From NCBI RefSeq assembly GCF_016786355.1, contig NZ_JADWYX010000033.1, positions 1-64,000 on the forward strand: a DNA stretch of 64,000 bases, given 5' to 3'. Below, in pieces: positions 36,617-45,073 of this stretch. Within the stretch, counting starts at the first letter, position 1, and each line of letters opens with the position of its first letter. The notes under the pieces are model-generated. The model had not been told where the DNA came from. It saw nothing but the letters and a program-made list of their open reading frames with translations, and did not search any database. Both the position numbers and the translations under genes were made by a program. This stretch comes from Frankia sp. AgB1.9 (GTDB lineage Bacteria; Actinomycetota; Actinomycetes; Frankiales; Frankiaceae).

Positions 36617-37204
36617 TCAGTGCTCCAGCGATTGTCCGTCGACTGACCGTCGCGCACGGAAGCGGACGGCGAACTCGTTGACCTCCACCTCGACGTCGAC
36701 GAAACCAGCCGATGCCAGTCGCCCGGCGAGCTCCGCCGGGGCGATCGGGACGCAGACATCGTCGTGGTGGAGGGTCCGGAAGTCGGGGCTGTCGAGGCTG
36801 TCCTCGCCGACGAACAGGCCGCCGGGACGAAGGAGGCGCCGGACCTCGGCGAACAGGGCGTCCTGCCGCTCGACGGTCGGAACGTGGTGCAGCATCGTGA
36901 GGCACACCGCCGCGCTGAACCGGCCGCCAGGAAGCCCGGTGGCGGTCGCGTCGGCGGACACCACGTCGACGTTTCCCCCCGCCAGTCTGCCGGCGAGCGC
37001 GTCCGCGAGGTCCCGGTCCACCTCCACCGCGGTCAGCCTCCCGGTCAGGGTGCGCAGCACGTCGGTGGTCAGCCCGGGTCCCGGACCGACCTCCAGCACG
37101 TCGTCACCGAGGTCGACCCCGTCCAGCACCCAGGGAATGATCCAGCGTCGTACGGTTTCCGCCCATTCCGCGCTGGAGCAGAGCGCCAGATGTTCCGCAT
37201 TCAT
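36617..37204 (-). CDS. Class I SAM-dependent methyltransferase
   Basis: 195 residues from the ATG at 37204. SAM motif I DDVLEVGPGPGLTTDVL, motif II acidic VEVDRDLADALAGRL, then SADATATGLPGGRFSAAVCLTMLHHV and LLRPGGLFVGEDSL. Start chosen because it lies two bases after the VOC gene stop on the same strand; these two form an operon. Substrate unknown. Confidence 0.88.
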   Translation of the reverse strand: MNAEHLALCSSAEWAETVRRWIIPWVLDGVDLGDDVLEVGPGPGLTTDVLRTLTGRLTAVEVDRDLADALAGRLAGGNVDVVSADATATGLPGGRFSAAVCLTMLHHVPTVERQDALFAEVRRLLRPGGLFVGEDSLDSPDFRTLHHDDVCVPIAPAELAGRLASAGFVDVEVEVNEFAVRFRARRSVDGQSLEH

Positions 37205-37206
37205 CG

Positions 37207-37590
37207 TTATTCGGCCTCCGGGTCGTACTGCATCGCGCCGACCGCGTTGCCCGCTGGATCGCCAAAGAAGATCAGATGCCCGACTCCGCTGATGGTGAAC
37301 CGGTCCATCAGGATTGTTCCGCCTGCGGCGCGAACCGCTCGCGCGACCGCATCGACATCCTCGACGGCGAACGTGCATTCAAGGCCCGTCGTGACCTGCC
37401 CCGGCACCAGTGCTCGTCGTTGCTGGAGTGCTCCCTGGACACCGGGCTCATCATCCGGGCCAGTCTGAATCTTGTAGAAACCCGGCGGCCCCCAGGCGGT
37501 GAACCGCCAGCCGAACACCGTCTCGTAGAAGGCGCGGCTGGCCGGAACGTCATCGGCGTTGATCGCGAAATGGGAAAGGTTTGTCGGCAC
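37207..37590 (-). CDS. VOC-family protein
   Basis: 127 residues from the GTG at 37590. VOC modules: LSHFAINADDVPASRAFYETVFGWRFTAWGPPGFYKIQ and LECTFAVEDVDAVARAVRAAGGTILMDRFTISGVGHLIFFGDPAGNAVGAMQYDP. Divergent from the AraC-type regulator (54 bp between starts) and followed by the methyltransferase. The upstream extension of the frame runs into the regulator's region and is not used. Confidence 0.88.
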   Translation of the reverse strand: MPTNLSHFAINADDVPASRAFYETVFGWRFTAWGPPGFYKIQTGPDDEPGVQGALQQRRALVPGQVTTGLECTFAVEDVDAVARAVRAAGGTILMDRFTISGVGHLIFFGDPAGNAVGAMQYDPEAE

Positions 37591-37644
37591 GGCCTCATGC
37601 TGGCACCGCGCCACGGTGTCGCGACACCTAGACTCCGACAAGTT

Positions 37645-38397
37645 ATGTCGATTTCCCGCCATGACCGGGCCGAACCAGCCGTGCGGGGCTACGCGGTCAC
37701 CCATCCCCCCGGCGTGGCGGCGCTACCGATCCAGGCCGGCTGGGACCAGCTCCTCTACACCGCCTCCGGCGCCATGACGATCTCCACGCCGGCCGGCTCC
37801 TGGTTCATCCCGCCGCACCGGGCCCTGTGGATCCCGGACGGCGCTCAGGCCACGGTGCGCAACCGCTCACCCGCCGCCGTCCGCAACCTGTACTTCGCCA
37901 CTCCCCTCGGCGTCGCCCCGCCCAGGGCTCAGGCGGTCGCGGTCCCCGAACGATTCGGCCGAGAGTTGCTGCTGCACGCGGTCCGACGCTGCCCCCTCGA
38001 CCTCGGCGACCCGGTTCAGGCGGCGCTGCTGACCGTGCTCGTCGATCAGCTGCGCGGGCTGCCGGAGGCCTCCGTCTGGCTCCCGTGGCCCGCCGACCCG
38101 CGTGCGTCCGACCTGGCCACGGCGCTGCTCGCCGACCCCGCCGCCGAGCTGACGCCCCTCGCCCACCGGGTCGGGGCCAGCCGCCGCACCCTGGAACGCG
38201 CGTTCGGTGCCGAGACCGGCCTGAGCCTCGGCGCCTGGCGCCGCAGAGCCCGCATCCTGAGCTCGCTCGACACCCTCGCGGCGGGCGGCTCCGTCACCCA
38301 GGCCGCCGTCGAAGCCGGCTACGCCACGCCGTCCGCCTACGTCGCCGCCTTCAAGCAGGAGCTCGGCCAGACCCCGCGCCATTTCCTCAACGGATAG
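37645..38397 (+). CDS. AraC-family regulator with N-terminal cupin
   Basis: 250 residues from the ATG at 37645. The cupin-like sensor covers about 15-95 (GWDQLLYTASGAMTISTPAGSWFIPPHRALWIPDG), then a double helix-turn-helix (LTPLAHRVGASRRTLERAFGAETGLSLGAWRRRARILSSL; VTQAAVEAGYATPSAYVAAFKQELGQTPRHFL). Likely regulates the divergent VOC-methyltransferase pair. Confidence 0.9.
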   Translation: MSISRHDRAEPAVRGYAVTHPPGVAALPIQAGWDQLLYTASGAMTISTPAGSWFIPPHRALWIPDGAQATVRNRSPAAVRNLYFATPLGVAPPRAQAVAVPERFGRELLLHAVRRCPLDLGDPVQAALLTVLVDQLRGLPEASVWLPWPADPRASDLATALLADPAAELTPLAHRVGASRRTLERAFGAETGLSLGAWRRRARILSSLDTLAAGGSVTQAAVEAGYATPSAYVAAFKQELGQTPRHFLNG

Positions 38398-38411
38398 TCG
38401 CCTCACGACCG

Positions 38412-38690
38412 TCAGCCGGGAGGACCGCTTTCCTCCCGGCCGCCATGGAGGTAGTCCTCGAAGGTGGGGCGCCGGTCTCTTTGGCGTGACCACAGAACGG
38501 CGGCTACCAGCGCGGCAGGGGCCATGGCGAGCCGTGACGTTCGTCGGGCCAGTCGCCGGAGAGCTGTGAACAGTTCCCGGAGGGCCTGCCACGGGTGTCC
38601 CAGGGCCACGACGGCCACCAGGAACGCCGCGCCGCCGCGGCTCATCCCGCCGAAGTCGTCCGACTCGGGTCGCGCCTTCTCCTTGGTCAC
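38412..38690 (-). CDS. Small membrane protein, hypothetical
   Basis: 92 residues from GTG (38690). Two hydrophobic stretches, GGAAFLVAVVALGHPWQAL and LAMAPAALVAAVLW, separated by a basic stretch (TALRRLARRTSR), and a conserved-looking tail TFEDYLHGG. The GTG overlaps the stop of the remnant methyltransferase frame by GTGA, the same kind of coupling seen at real gene pairs in this window, which supports the start. Function unknown. Confidence 0.55.
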   Translation of the reverse strand: MTKEKARPESDDFGGMSRGGAAFLVAVVALGHPWQALRELFTALRRLARRTSRLAMAPAALVAAVLWSRQRDRRPTFEDYLHGGREESGPPG

Positions 38691-38940
38691 GACGCGAGAC
38701 CGAACGTGAAGCGGGGCAGGCCGTCGTCGCGGGTCAAGAGGGTCCTTCCGTCGGCACGCGAAATCAGGAGAAGACGAGCAGGGCGCCGGTGCCCGCTCCC
38801 ACGTCCAGCGCACGCATCCCGCGCCGTCGCGCCAGGTGCCGTCCGACGGCGGCCTTCCACCCAGCCAGGCCTCCGTCCGGCACGTGGCGGGAGGCTCGAA
38901 AGGCCGACGCGGCGACGTCGTCATACGCAATGAGAGCCAT
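38687..38940 (-). pseudogene. Broken SAM methyltransferase remnant
   Basis: The ATG at 38940 opens a methyltransferase N-terminus (MALIAYDDVAASAFRASRHV, then LDVGAGTG motif I) that stops at 38764, only 58 residues in. Directly after it another frame reads a plausible C-terminus (ADGRTLLTRDDGLPRFTFG) ending at 38687 inside the start of the next gene. This looks like an internal deletion of about 180 codons with a frame change, leaving both ends of one gene. Confidence 0.6.
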
Positions 38941-39021
38941 GGCCCCTCCGGATGCTCGTCCCACCGGCATTGTCGCGCGCGTGGCACCAGCGCCGGGTCC
39001 GGCATGGTCGCCCGTTCGTTT

Positions 39022-39094
39022 GATCGCTGTTTTGGCCCTCGAATGGTCACAAAATCGCGGCGGTTACAGCCACCCGAGGGCCAAAACAGCGATC
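39022..39094. repeat. Dispersed palindromic element, copy B
   Basis: 25-bp arms at 39022-39046 and 39070-39094; the outer 20 bases (GATCGCTGTTTTGGCCCTCG) match perfectly, with a 23-base loop. It shares the outer GATCGC end and GGCCCT core with copies A and C. It lies upstream of the broken methyltransferase and downstream of the lipoprotein hydrolase. Confidence 0.9.
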
Positions 39095-39198
39095 TTGCTG
39101 GTCTCGGGACGAGGTCGTCTTGTTCGATGCGCCCCCTGGCCAGGCCCGAACTCGGGTTCGTCGTGTAGTGCCCGAAGCAGGCCGCCTCCGGAGACCGG

Positions 39199-40770
39199 TC
39201 AGGACGCGGGGATGGGCGTGCCGGCCTTTGCCAACGGGGCGGCCAGCGATACCGACAGCTGCACGGTGCCGTGCGACACCTGCGGCGCGAACAGCGCTGA
39301 TCCAGCTACTACCTGCAGGATCAGATGGCTGTCCGGCGCTACGTGCCAGGCGACCGCGGCCATCGTGACGGTCACGCTGTGCTGCTGTCCGTCCAGGCGC
39401 AGCTTGACGGGGGTGGCCTGGTTGCCGACCACGAGGTGCCGGTCGGTATCGACGAGCTGGGCGTACGCGACGGTGTCGGCCGGGTCCGCGGTGCCCTGGT
39501 AGGTGACGGTCAGCTTCGGCGCGCCGAGGATCTCGCCGGCGGCGGCCGGCGGTGGGATCGCTGACTCCACGGCCGTTCCGGCGGCGGCCGGACCGGCGGC
39601 GGTCGCGGACCCGGTCGTCACGCTCGGGTCGAGGGTGAGGGTGCCCTGCCCGGTCGCGGTGAGGGACCCGGCGCTCGCGGGCGGGTAGCTGGCGAGTCCG
39701 TACCAGGTGCCGGTGTCGTCGACGTACTCGAACCCCGGGCCGGTAGCCGTGCCGGTCCGCTGTTTGAGGTACCGGTCCAGCCAGCTGAGCGTGAGCTGCT
39801 CGGTGTGGTCGGCCGGGCCTGGGTTGGTCAGGCATTCCCCGTGCCCGCCGCAGAACCAGGCCATCTTCACCGGAACCTTGCCGTGCAGCGCCTGGTAGTT
39901 CTTGATGCCCTGCGCCAGCGGGAAGAGCGTGTCCACGGTGCCCTGGAGGATCAGCGTCGGCACGTGGATCTTCGCCAGCAGCAGGTCGGGGCCGTGGTCG
40001 GCGAACCAGGCCAGCGTGTCCGGCGAGAGGGGGGTGTTGGTGCGGCTCGCCTGGCAGGAGTCGAGGACATGCGAGTCGAGGCGGTTCTTGCCGCTCTGGC
40101 CGATCTGGCAGAGCAGGCCGTCCCAACCGGCCTTGTTGACGGTGTCCGGGTAGAGGCTCTCGGTCAGGGAATGCCAGGCGATCGCCGGGACGATGGCGTC
40201 GACGCGTCGGTCCGACGCCGCGGCGATGAACTGGATGCCCCCGCCGTAGCTTCCGCCGACCATGCCGACGCGGGGATCGCCGGTCGCGTCGAGCTGCGCC
40301 TCTGGCTGCCGGGCGAGCCAGGTGACGAGCGCGGTCAGGTCGCGGCCCTCGAACGGCGTGTAGTCGGTGTGCGCGGTGCCGCCGGACCCACCGAAACCAC
40401 GCGGGTCCCAGGTCACGACGTTGTAACCGGCGGCCACCAGCGGCGCGATGCTGCCGGTGGCGGCCTTCGCGTCGGTCTCGCCTGGCTGTCCCCAGCCGGG
40501 GCCGTCCAGCACGGTGGGGGCGCGCCCGCCGGCCCGCAGCCCGACGGCCGGGAAGAAGTGCGTCACGATCCTGGTGCCGTCGAACGACGTCACCGTCGTG
40601 GACCGGGCCTCGACCGCCGGGCCCGTGCCCGCGACGGCCGGCGCGACTCCGGCCGCGGCCCGCGCCGCCGGCCGGTCCGATGTGCCGCCACCGCCGCAGG
40701 AGCACAGGGCCAGCAACGCGACGATCGCCCCGGAGATCAACACCGGAAGCCGCCAGCGGTTCATCATCAT
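39199..40770 (-). CDS. CocE/S15-type alpha/beta hydrolase, predicted lipoprotein
   Basis: 523 residues from the ATG at 40770 (two more ATGs follow directly; AGGGG precedes them). Signal peptide RWRLPVLISGAIVALLALCSC with lipobox cysteine before GGGG predicts a membrane-anchored exported enzyme. Peptidase S15/CocE catalytic triad: nucleophile Ser in VGGSYGGG, Asp in LQGTVDTLFP, His in CGGHGECL. A C-terminal jelly-roll domain (about 390-523) is typical. Substrate may be a dipeptide or an ester. Confidence 0.9.
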   Translation of the reverse strand: MMMNRWRLPVLISGAIVALLALCSCGGGGTSDRPAARAAAGVAPAVAGTGPAVEARSTTVTSFDGTRIVTHFFPAVGLRAGGRAPTVLDGPGWGQPGETDAKAATGSIAPLVAAGYNVVTWDPRGFGGSGGTAHTDYTPFEGRDLTALVTWLARQPEAQLDATGDPRVGMVGGSYGGGIQFIAAASDRRVDAIVPAIAWHSLTESLYPDTVNKAGWDGLLCQIGQSGKNRLDSHVLDSCQASRTNTPLSPDTLAWFADHGPDLLLAKIHVPTLILQGTVDTLFPLAQGIKNYQALHGKVPVKMAWFCGGHGECLTNPGPADHTEQLTLSWLDRYLKQRTGTATGPGFEYVDDTGTWYGLASYPPASAGSLTATGQGTLTLDPSVTTGSATAAGPAAAGTAVESAIPPPAAAGEILGAPKLTVTYQGTADPADTVAYAQLVDTDRHLVVGNQATPVKLRLDGQQHSVTVTMAAVAWHVAPDSHLILQVVAGSALFAPQVSHGTVQLSVSLAAPLAKAGTPIPAS

Positions 40771-40974
40771 CCGCACCCCTGCCGGCACCCGCGCGCAGAC
40801 GGCCGGAACCAGCCGAAACGCCGGACTACATGAGAAATGAAGCCCGGTGAGGTTAACGCCGCAGCCCACACTCATGCCACTGGCCGTTGGGCCCGTTGTC
40901 GATCAGAAGTGGTAAGCGCGGTGACGGTCGAGGACCGCCGCGAAGGTCTGCGGTGGTGGGCTGTGCCGGTATGG

Positions 40975-41934
40975 CTAGAGGTCGATGACGATCTTGCCGT
41001 GGACGTGCCGGCCGGCCTGGAGCTCGACCGCCGCGCGGATCTCCTCCACCGGGAATCGTGCCGCGATGGGCACACGGAGCTGACCCGCCGCGACCAGGCC
41101 AGCGATCTCCTCGATGGCGCCGGGGGCGGCGTTGGCGCCGTTCGCCGGTGTGATCCCGTCGACCTGTGCGGCGATGGTGGTGATGCGCTCGTCGGGCACG
41201 CCAAGTTCCCGTGCCACCTGCAGCGTCTCCGTGCCGTACAGGTCGATCGCCGCGGTGACGCCCGCGGGAGCCAAGGCACGGACCCGGTCGGCCAGGCCGT
41301 CGCCATAGGCGACCGGCTCGGCCCCGAGGGCGCGCAGGGCATCGGCCGACGTCGCCGATCCCGTCCCGATCACTCGTGCGCCCGCGAGGCGAGCGAGCTG
41401 GACGGCGAACACGCCGACCCCGCCGCCCGCGCCGCCGATGAGCACCGTGTCGCCCGGGCCCGGGTTGACGACGGCGAGGGCGGCCGCGGCCGTGCACCCC
41501 GCTATGGCAAGGGTCGCGGCGGTGCGGTCGTCGACTCCGTCGGGGGTCCGGTGCGCGTCGCCGCCCGCCGCGATGGTCCCTGTCACGTCGATCACGACGT
41601 AGTCGGCGACCGCGCGGGAGAGCGCGCCGCCGAACACTCGGTCGCCGAGGGCGAACTCGGTGACGCCGTCACCGGCCTGGTCCACGACCCCTGCGTAGTC
41701 AGTTCCGAATCCGGACGGCAGGGTCAGGCCGAATCGAGCGGCGGTGTCCGCGTCGGAGGTGATGATCCAGTCCATCGGGTTCAGTCCAGCCGCGGTGACC
41801 CGCACGCGGATCTGTCCGGAGGCGGCCTGCGGCGCGGGTACCTCGCGCAGGTTCAGGACCTCACGGCCGCCGAATGACTCGAGCCGGACCGCTCGGCTCG
41901 TAGTCGCCGACGTGTTGACGTTCGGTTCTTGCAT
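40975..41934 (-). CDS. NADP-dependent quinone oxidoreductase-like protein
   Basis: 319 residues from the ATG at 41934. Medium-chain reductase without the zinc ligands: GroES-like part about 1-130 (VTAAGLNPMDWIITSDA, GTDYAGVVDQAGDGV), then Rossmann motif LIGGAGGGVGVFAVQLARLAGARVIGTG. Likely reduces quinones or enones with NADPH. Divergent from the TetR gene with two matching operators between them. Confidence 0.9.
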   Translation of the reverse strand: MQEPNVNTSATTSRAVRLESFGGREVLNLREVPAPQAASGQIRVRVTAAGLNPMDWIITSDADTAARFGLTLPSGFGTDYAGVVDQAGDGVTEFALGDRVFGGALSRAVADYVVIDVTGTIAAGGDAHRTPDGVDDRTAATLAIAGCTAAAALAVVNPGPGDTVLIGGAGGGVGVFAVQLARLAGARVIGTGSATSADALRALGAEPVAYGDGLADRVRALAPAGVTAAIDLYGTETLQVARELGVPDERITTIAAQVDGITPANGANAAPGAIEEIAGLVAAGQLRVPIAARFPVEEIRAAVELQAGRHVHGKIVIDL

Positions 41935-41973
41935 GCTCACCCGTCTCCTTGGCGGCGAAGGACGGAACCAAAA

Positions 41974-42026
41974 CGGACTATGCTCCGCTTGCGCAAGGCA
42001 CCGTAACACAATCGGAGCGTGTTCCG
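41974..42026. promoter_or_regulatory. Paired operators between oxidoreductase and TetR genes
   Basis: CGGACTATGCTCCG (41974-41987) and CGGAGCGTGTTCCG (42013-42026) share CGGA-N6-TCCG and lie in opposite orientation with flanking AAAA and TTTT, so the whole forms one large dyad. The divergent TetR protein most likely binds both and controls itself and the oxidoreductase. Confidence 0.7.
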
Positions 42027-42028
42027 TT

Positions 42029-42601
42029 TTGACAGAGTCAGACAGCCGCGTACTGCGTGCGGACGCGACGCGCAACCGCGGCCAACTCCTCGAAGCAGCG
42101 ACCCGCGTGTTCGTCTCCGCCGACGGCACCGAGCCGTCCATGCGCGCGATCGCCCGCGAAGCCGGAGTCGGCATCGCCACGCTCTACCGGCACTTCCCCA
42201 CCCGCGAGTCTCTCGTCGACGCGGTCTACCGCGATCAGGTCGCGCGGCTCACCGCCGGCGCGCGCGAACTGCTCACCCAACTTCCCCCGCCCGCGGCGCT
42301 GCGACGCTGGATGGACCTGTTCGGGGACTGGATCGCGACCAAGAACGGCATGCTCGACACGCTGCTCGCGATGATCGACTCGGGCGAGATCGCCCATGCC
42401 CAGACCAGGGCCGAGCTGCTCGCAGCCATCGACGCCATCCTCGACGCCGGCCGTGCGACGGGCGAGCTCCGCACCGATGTCACCGCCGAAGACATCGCTG
42501 CCAGCCTCATCGGCATCTTCACCGTGGCCCCCCGGCCCGACGCCGCCAGGGCAAGCCGCCTGCTGAACCTCCTGATGGACGGTCTGCGGCCTACGCCCTG
42601 A
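42029..42601 (+). CDS. TetR-family regulator
   Basis: 190 residues from a TTG start at 42029 (no ATG or GTG is available before the helix-turn-helix). N-terminal HTH: NRGQLLEAATRVFVSADGTEPSMRAIAREAGVGIATLYRHFPTRESLVDAVY. C-terminal ligand domain about 70-190. Divergent from the quinone oxidoreductase and next to the double operator; probably a redox or electrophile sensor. Confidence 0.88.
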   Translation: MTESDSRVLRADATRNRGQLLEAATRVFVSADGTEPSMRAIAREAGVGIATLYRHFPTRESLVDAVYRDQVARLTAGARELLTQLPPPAALRRWMDLFGDWIATKNGMLDTLLAMIDSGEIAHAQTRAELLAAIDAILDAGRATGELRTDVTAEDIAASLIGIFTVAPRPDAARASRLLNLLMDGLRPTP

Positions 42602-42628
42602 GGTGCTCATCCAGCCGCGAAGGCGCGG

Positions 42629-43192
42629 CTAACGGACGACGTCGAGGATCTGCTTCTGGATGCCGTTGGGGTAGGCCTCGGACTCGACGAGCTTGAGCAT
42701 GGTCTTGTCCTTGTCGGCCGCGCTGAACAGCCGCTGGCCGGCGCCGAGGAGCACGGGGAACACCAGCAGGTGGTAGCGGTCGACCAGCCCGGTGTCGGCC
42801 AGGCTCTTTCCCAGAGTGGCGCTGCCGTGGACGGCGATCGGGCCGCCCTCGGTCTCCTTCAGCGCGGCCACCTCGTCGACGGACCGCAGGATCGTCGCGG
42901 GCCAGCGCGCGTCGTCCTCGGTGAGGGTGGTGGAGACGACGTAGCGCGGCATCGCGTTGTAGCCGGCGAACTCGGTCATGGTGGGCCAGACGGGGGCGAA
43001 CGCCTCGTAGCTGGCGCGTCCCAGCAGCAGCGCGGTGGTCTCCTCCTGCTCCCGGCCCTTGATCTCGTAGGCGGCGGGGTCGAAGTCGATGTCCTTGAAG
43101 GTCCAGCCGGTGTTCCGGTAGCCGGACTCGCCGCCTGGTGCCTCCATGACGCCGTCGACGGAAACGAAGGCGGTCACGATCAGTGTGCGCAT
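42629..43192 (-). CDS. Dihydrofolate reductase-like (RibD C-terminal) protein
   Basis: 187 residues. MRTLIVTAFVSVDGVMEAPGG, LLLGRASYEAFAPVWPTM, YVVSTTL and IAVHGSATLGKSLADTGLVDRYHLLVFPVLLGAGQRLF mark the RibD_C/DHFR-like fold common in actinomycetes; NADPH-dependent reduction of an unknown substrate is likely. Its stop is 27 bp from the convergent TetR gene. The promoter with an AT-rich palindrome lies at 43240-43257. Confidence 0.88.
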   Translation of the reverse strand: MRTLIVTAFVSVDGVMEAPGGESGYRNTGWTFKDIDFDPAAYEIKGREQEETTALLLGRASYEAFAPVWPTMTEFAGYNAMPRYVVSTTLTEDDARWPATILRSVDEVAALKETEGGPIAVHGSATLGKSLADTGLVDRYHLLVFPVLLGAGQRLFSAADKDKTMLKLVESEAYPNGIQKQILDVVR

Positions 43193-43239
43193 CGGGGTTC
43201 TCCTCTGCTCGTCGTCCAGGATGTCCCCATCGTGTCGCC

Positions 43240-43257
43240 GACAAAAAAATTTGTCAA
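43240..43257 (-). promoter_or_regulatory. AT-rich operator over -35 box
   Basis: GACAAAAAAATTTGTC (43240-43255) is a perfect 6-4-6 palindrome, striking in this GC-rich DNA. It overlaps a minus-strand TTGACA (43252-43257), with CACGAT 17 bases farther as -10, reading toward the RibD-like gene. Confidence 0.6.
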
Positions 43258-43462
43258 GGAGGCGCAGACTGTCGGCAAGAGTCGGCAGAGTAGTCGATCG
43301 TGTGCTGTGGGTCCCGAGCAGCAGAAGTCGAACCGCCGGCGCAGGCCCGTGCGGTCTCATGCTCGGAGCGCGGGCGGGCGGGGCGACGTGCCCGACGGGC
43401 GGGCCACCGCGTCGCGTGTGAGTATGCAGTGGTTTTCTGTGCGTGGCGGCAGAGGAGCCCAG

Positions 43463-43996
43463 ATGGAGATAAGGCCGCAGGCGGTCGCCATTCCCAAGGA
43501 AACCGACCAGCTGGAGCAGGGGAAATACGGCCCCATCTTCCCGAAGACGCCGGCATGCTACGGGTTCACCATCATCGCCAGGGTAAAGCCCGGCCGGGCC
43601 GAGGCGATACGAGCGCACGGCCGCACCCTCGCCGGCGCACTCGCCGGAAATCCTCATCTTCTCGCGCCGCTGAAGCTCCACTACCTACGCTGGGTGCTCT
43701 TCGACGACGACACGCGTTTCATGTACCAGGGAATCTTCGACACCGACTTCGACAAGTACACCGAGGACGCGGTCGCGCTTTTCAGCAGGGCAGGAGTGGA
43801 TACGACCTTCGAGAACCTCGAAGGATTCCCCGAGGACTGGCGGACGAACCCCGAGGCCTTCGTTCGTTTCGTGCGCGCACACCACTGCCCGAGCTTCATC
43901 GAGTACGGCGAGTACCCGTACGTGACGGCCGACGAGATCAAGAAGGCGCTGCGGGTCAAGAGCGCGCTGTCCGAGATGCTCGACCAGATGCAGTGA
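43463..43996 (+). CDS. Unknown protein of DyP operon (177 aa)
   Basis: 177 residues from the ATG at 43463, with AGAGGAG a few bases before. YGFTIIARVKPGRAEAIRAHGRTLAGAL and LHYLRWVLFDDDTRFMYQGIFDTDFDKYTEDAVALF suggest one alpha+beta ferredoxin-like domain, the fold DyP peroxidases contain twice. No family recognised. First gene of a three-gene unit ending in the DyP-type peroxidase (43 bp to the next gene), so a partner or precursor role is plausible but inferred. Confidence 0.8.
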   Translation: MEIRPQAVAIPKETDQLEQGKYGPIFPKTPACYGFTIIARVKPGRAEAIRAHGRTLAGALAGNPHLLAPLKLHYLRWVLFDDDTRFMYQGIFDTDFDKYTEDAVALFSRAGVDTTFENLEGFPEDWRTNPEAFVRFVRAHHCPSFIEYGEYPYVTADEIKKALRVKSALSEMLDQMQ

Positions 43997-44039
43997 TCCT
44001 CTCCACTGTCGCCTCAGGACAGGCCTATCGGAGACCGCG

Positions 44040-45053
44040 ATGAGCGAACCGCGCACGGCCCGCACCTACAACCAGAACCATGCCCGCCGCGCCTACGCTC
44101 CAGGCCGGCGACGGGTCAGTATCTACGTGTCGTGGAGCTACCCGGCCGAGGCGGGCCGGAACCCAACCGAACTCGACAACCGTTTTTCCACGATGACCGA
44201 GGTCCGGCGGGTGGCGTGGCCGGCCTACGAGGAACCGCGGTGGTCGGACCCATTCCAGTTCCAGCAGGGCATCGCGGGGGCGCTGGAGCTGTTCTTCTGG
44301 GCCTGGGTGCCCTTCCAGGAATATGTGAAGGAGGTCACCGGGTATGCCGTGCCGCTGTATCAGCGGGTCGATCACGCGGGATTCCGGACCGTGCTGGACG
44401 AGCGCGTGCTGGCGGACACCGACACCCTTTTCGTGTTCGGGCTGGACCACACGGTCACCGGGCAGGAGGCCGAGCAGGGGGAGATCGCGGCGCTGCGACA
44501 TTTCCTGAGCCGCGAGGACGCCTGCCTGATCCTCGGACCCCACCACGACGTCGGCGCCTCCGACGACCTCGCCGTGCGGGACATCGAGTACCGCCATCAC
44601 GGGGATCTCCTGGTTCCCCGCCAACAGCGGTTCGCCGGCTACGTCCGAAGCCTGATGCGAGGTCTCGGGGTGCCCGTCGAGAACCGCTACGGGCTTCGCC
44701 CCGCCGTCCGCGACGGCAAGCAGCCCGCCCCGTTGTCCACGGCCCGGGACCTCGACCCCAAGGGATGGCTGGACGGCGTGAGCCACTTCAATTTCCACCA
44801 GCATCTGCCGCACTACGCCGTCACGACCGACCAGCCGGGCGTCGTCCACGTCCTGGCCAGCCAGCCGATCGACACGAGGCAGCCGCATCCGTTCATCGAG
44901 GCCGGTGCGACCGAGTTCAACACGTTCCTGTGGATGCCACCGGCCGGCGATCGGGCCGGGGATGTGCTGCTGGCCGATTCCACAGTCTTCAGCTCGTTGT
45001 TCGGCGGCGACGAAAGCCTACGTCGCTTCTGGCGCAACCTCGTCTCCGCGTAA
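44040..45053 (+). CDS. Unknown protein of DyP operon (337 aa)
   Basis: 337 residues starting MSEPRTARTYNQNHARRAYAPG. Features: RVSIYVSWSYPAEAGRNPTELDNRF, a possible short amphipathic helix GALELFFWAWVPFQEYVKEV, and DTLFVFGLDHTV, ALRHFLSREDACLILGPHHDVGASDDLAVRDIEYRHHGD, which alternates strands and helices and carries several His and Asp residues that could bind metal or substrate. HFNFHQHLPHY near residue 250 adds more histidines. I do not recognise the family. Lies 43 bp after and 20 bp before the other two operon genes. Confidence 0.82.
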   Translation: MSEPRTARTYNQNHARRAYAPGRRRVSIYVSWSYPAEAGRNPTELDNRFSTMTEVRRVAWPAYEEPRWSDPFQFQQGIAGALELFFWAWVPFQEYVKEVTGYAVPLYQRVDHAGFRTVLDERVLADTDTLFVFGLDHTVTGQEAEQGEIAALRHFLSREDACLILGPHHDVGASDDLAVRDIEYRHHGDLLVPRQQRFAGYVRSLMRGLGVPVENRYGLRPAVRDGKQPAPLSTARDLDPKGWLDGVSHFNFHQHLPHYAVTTDQPGVVHVLASQPIDTRQPHPFIEAGATEFNTFLWMPPAGDRAGDVLLADSTVFSSLFGGDESLRRFWRNLVSA

Positions 45054-45073
45054 CGGCGAGAGGAGCGGAGACG

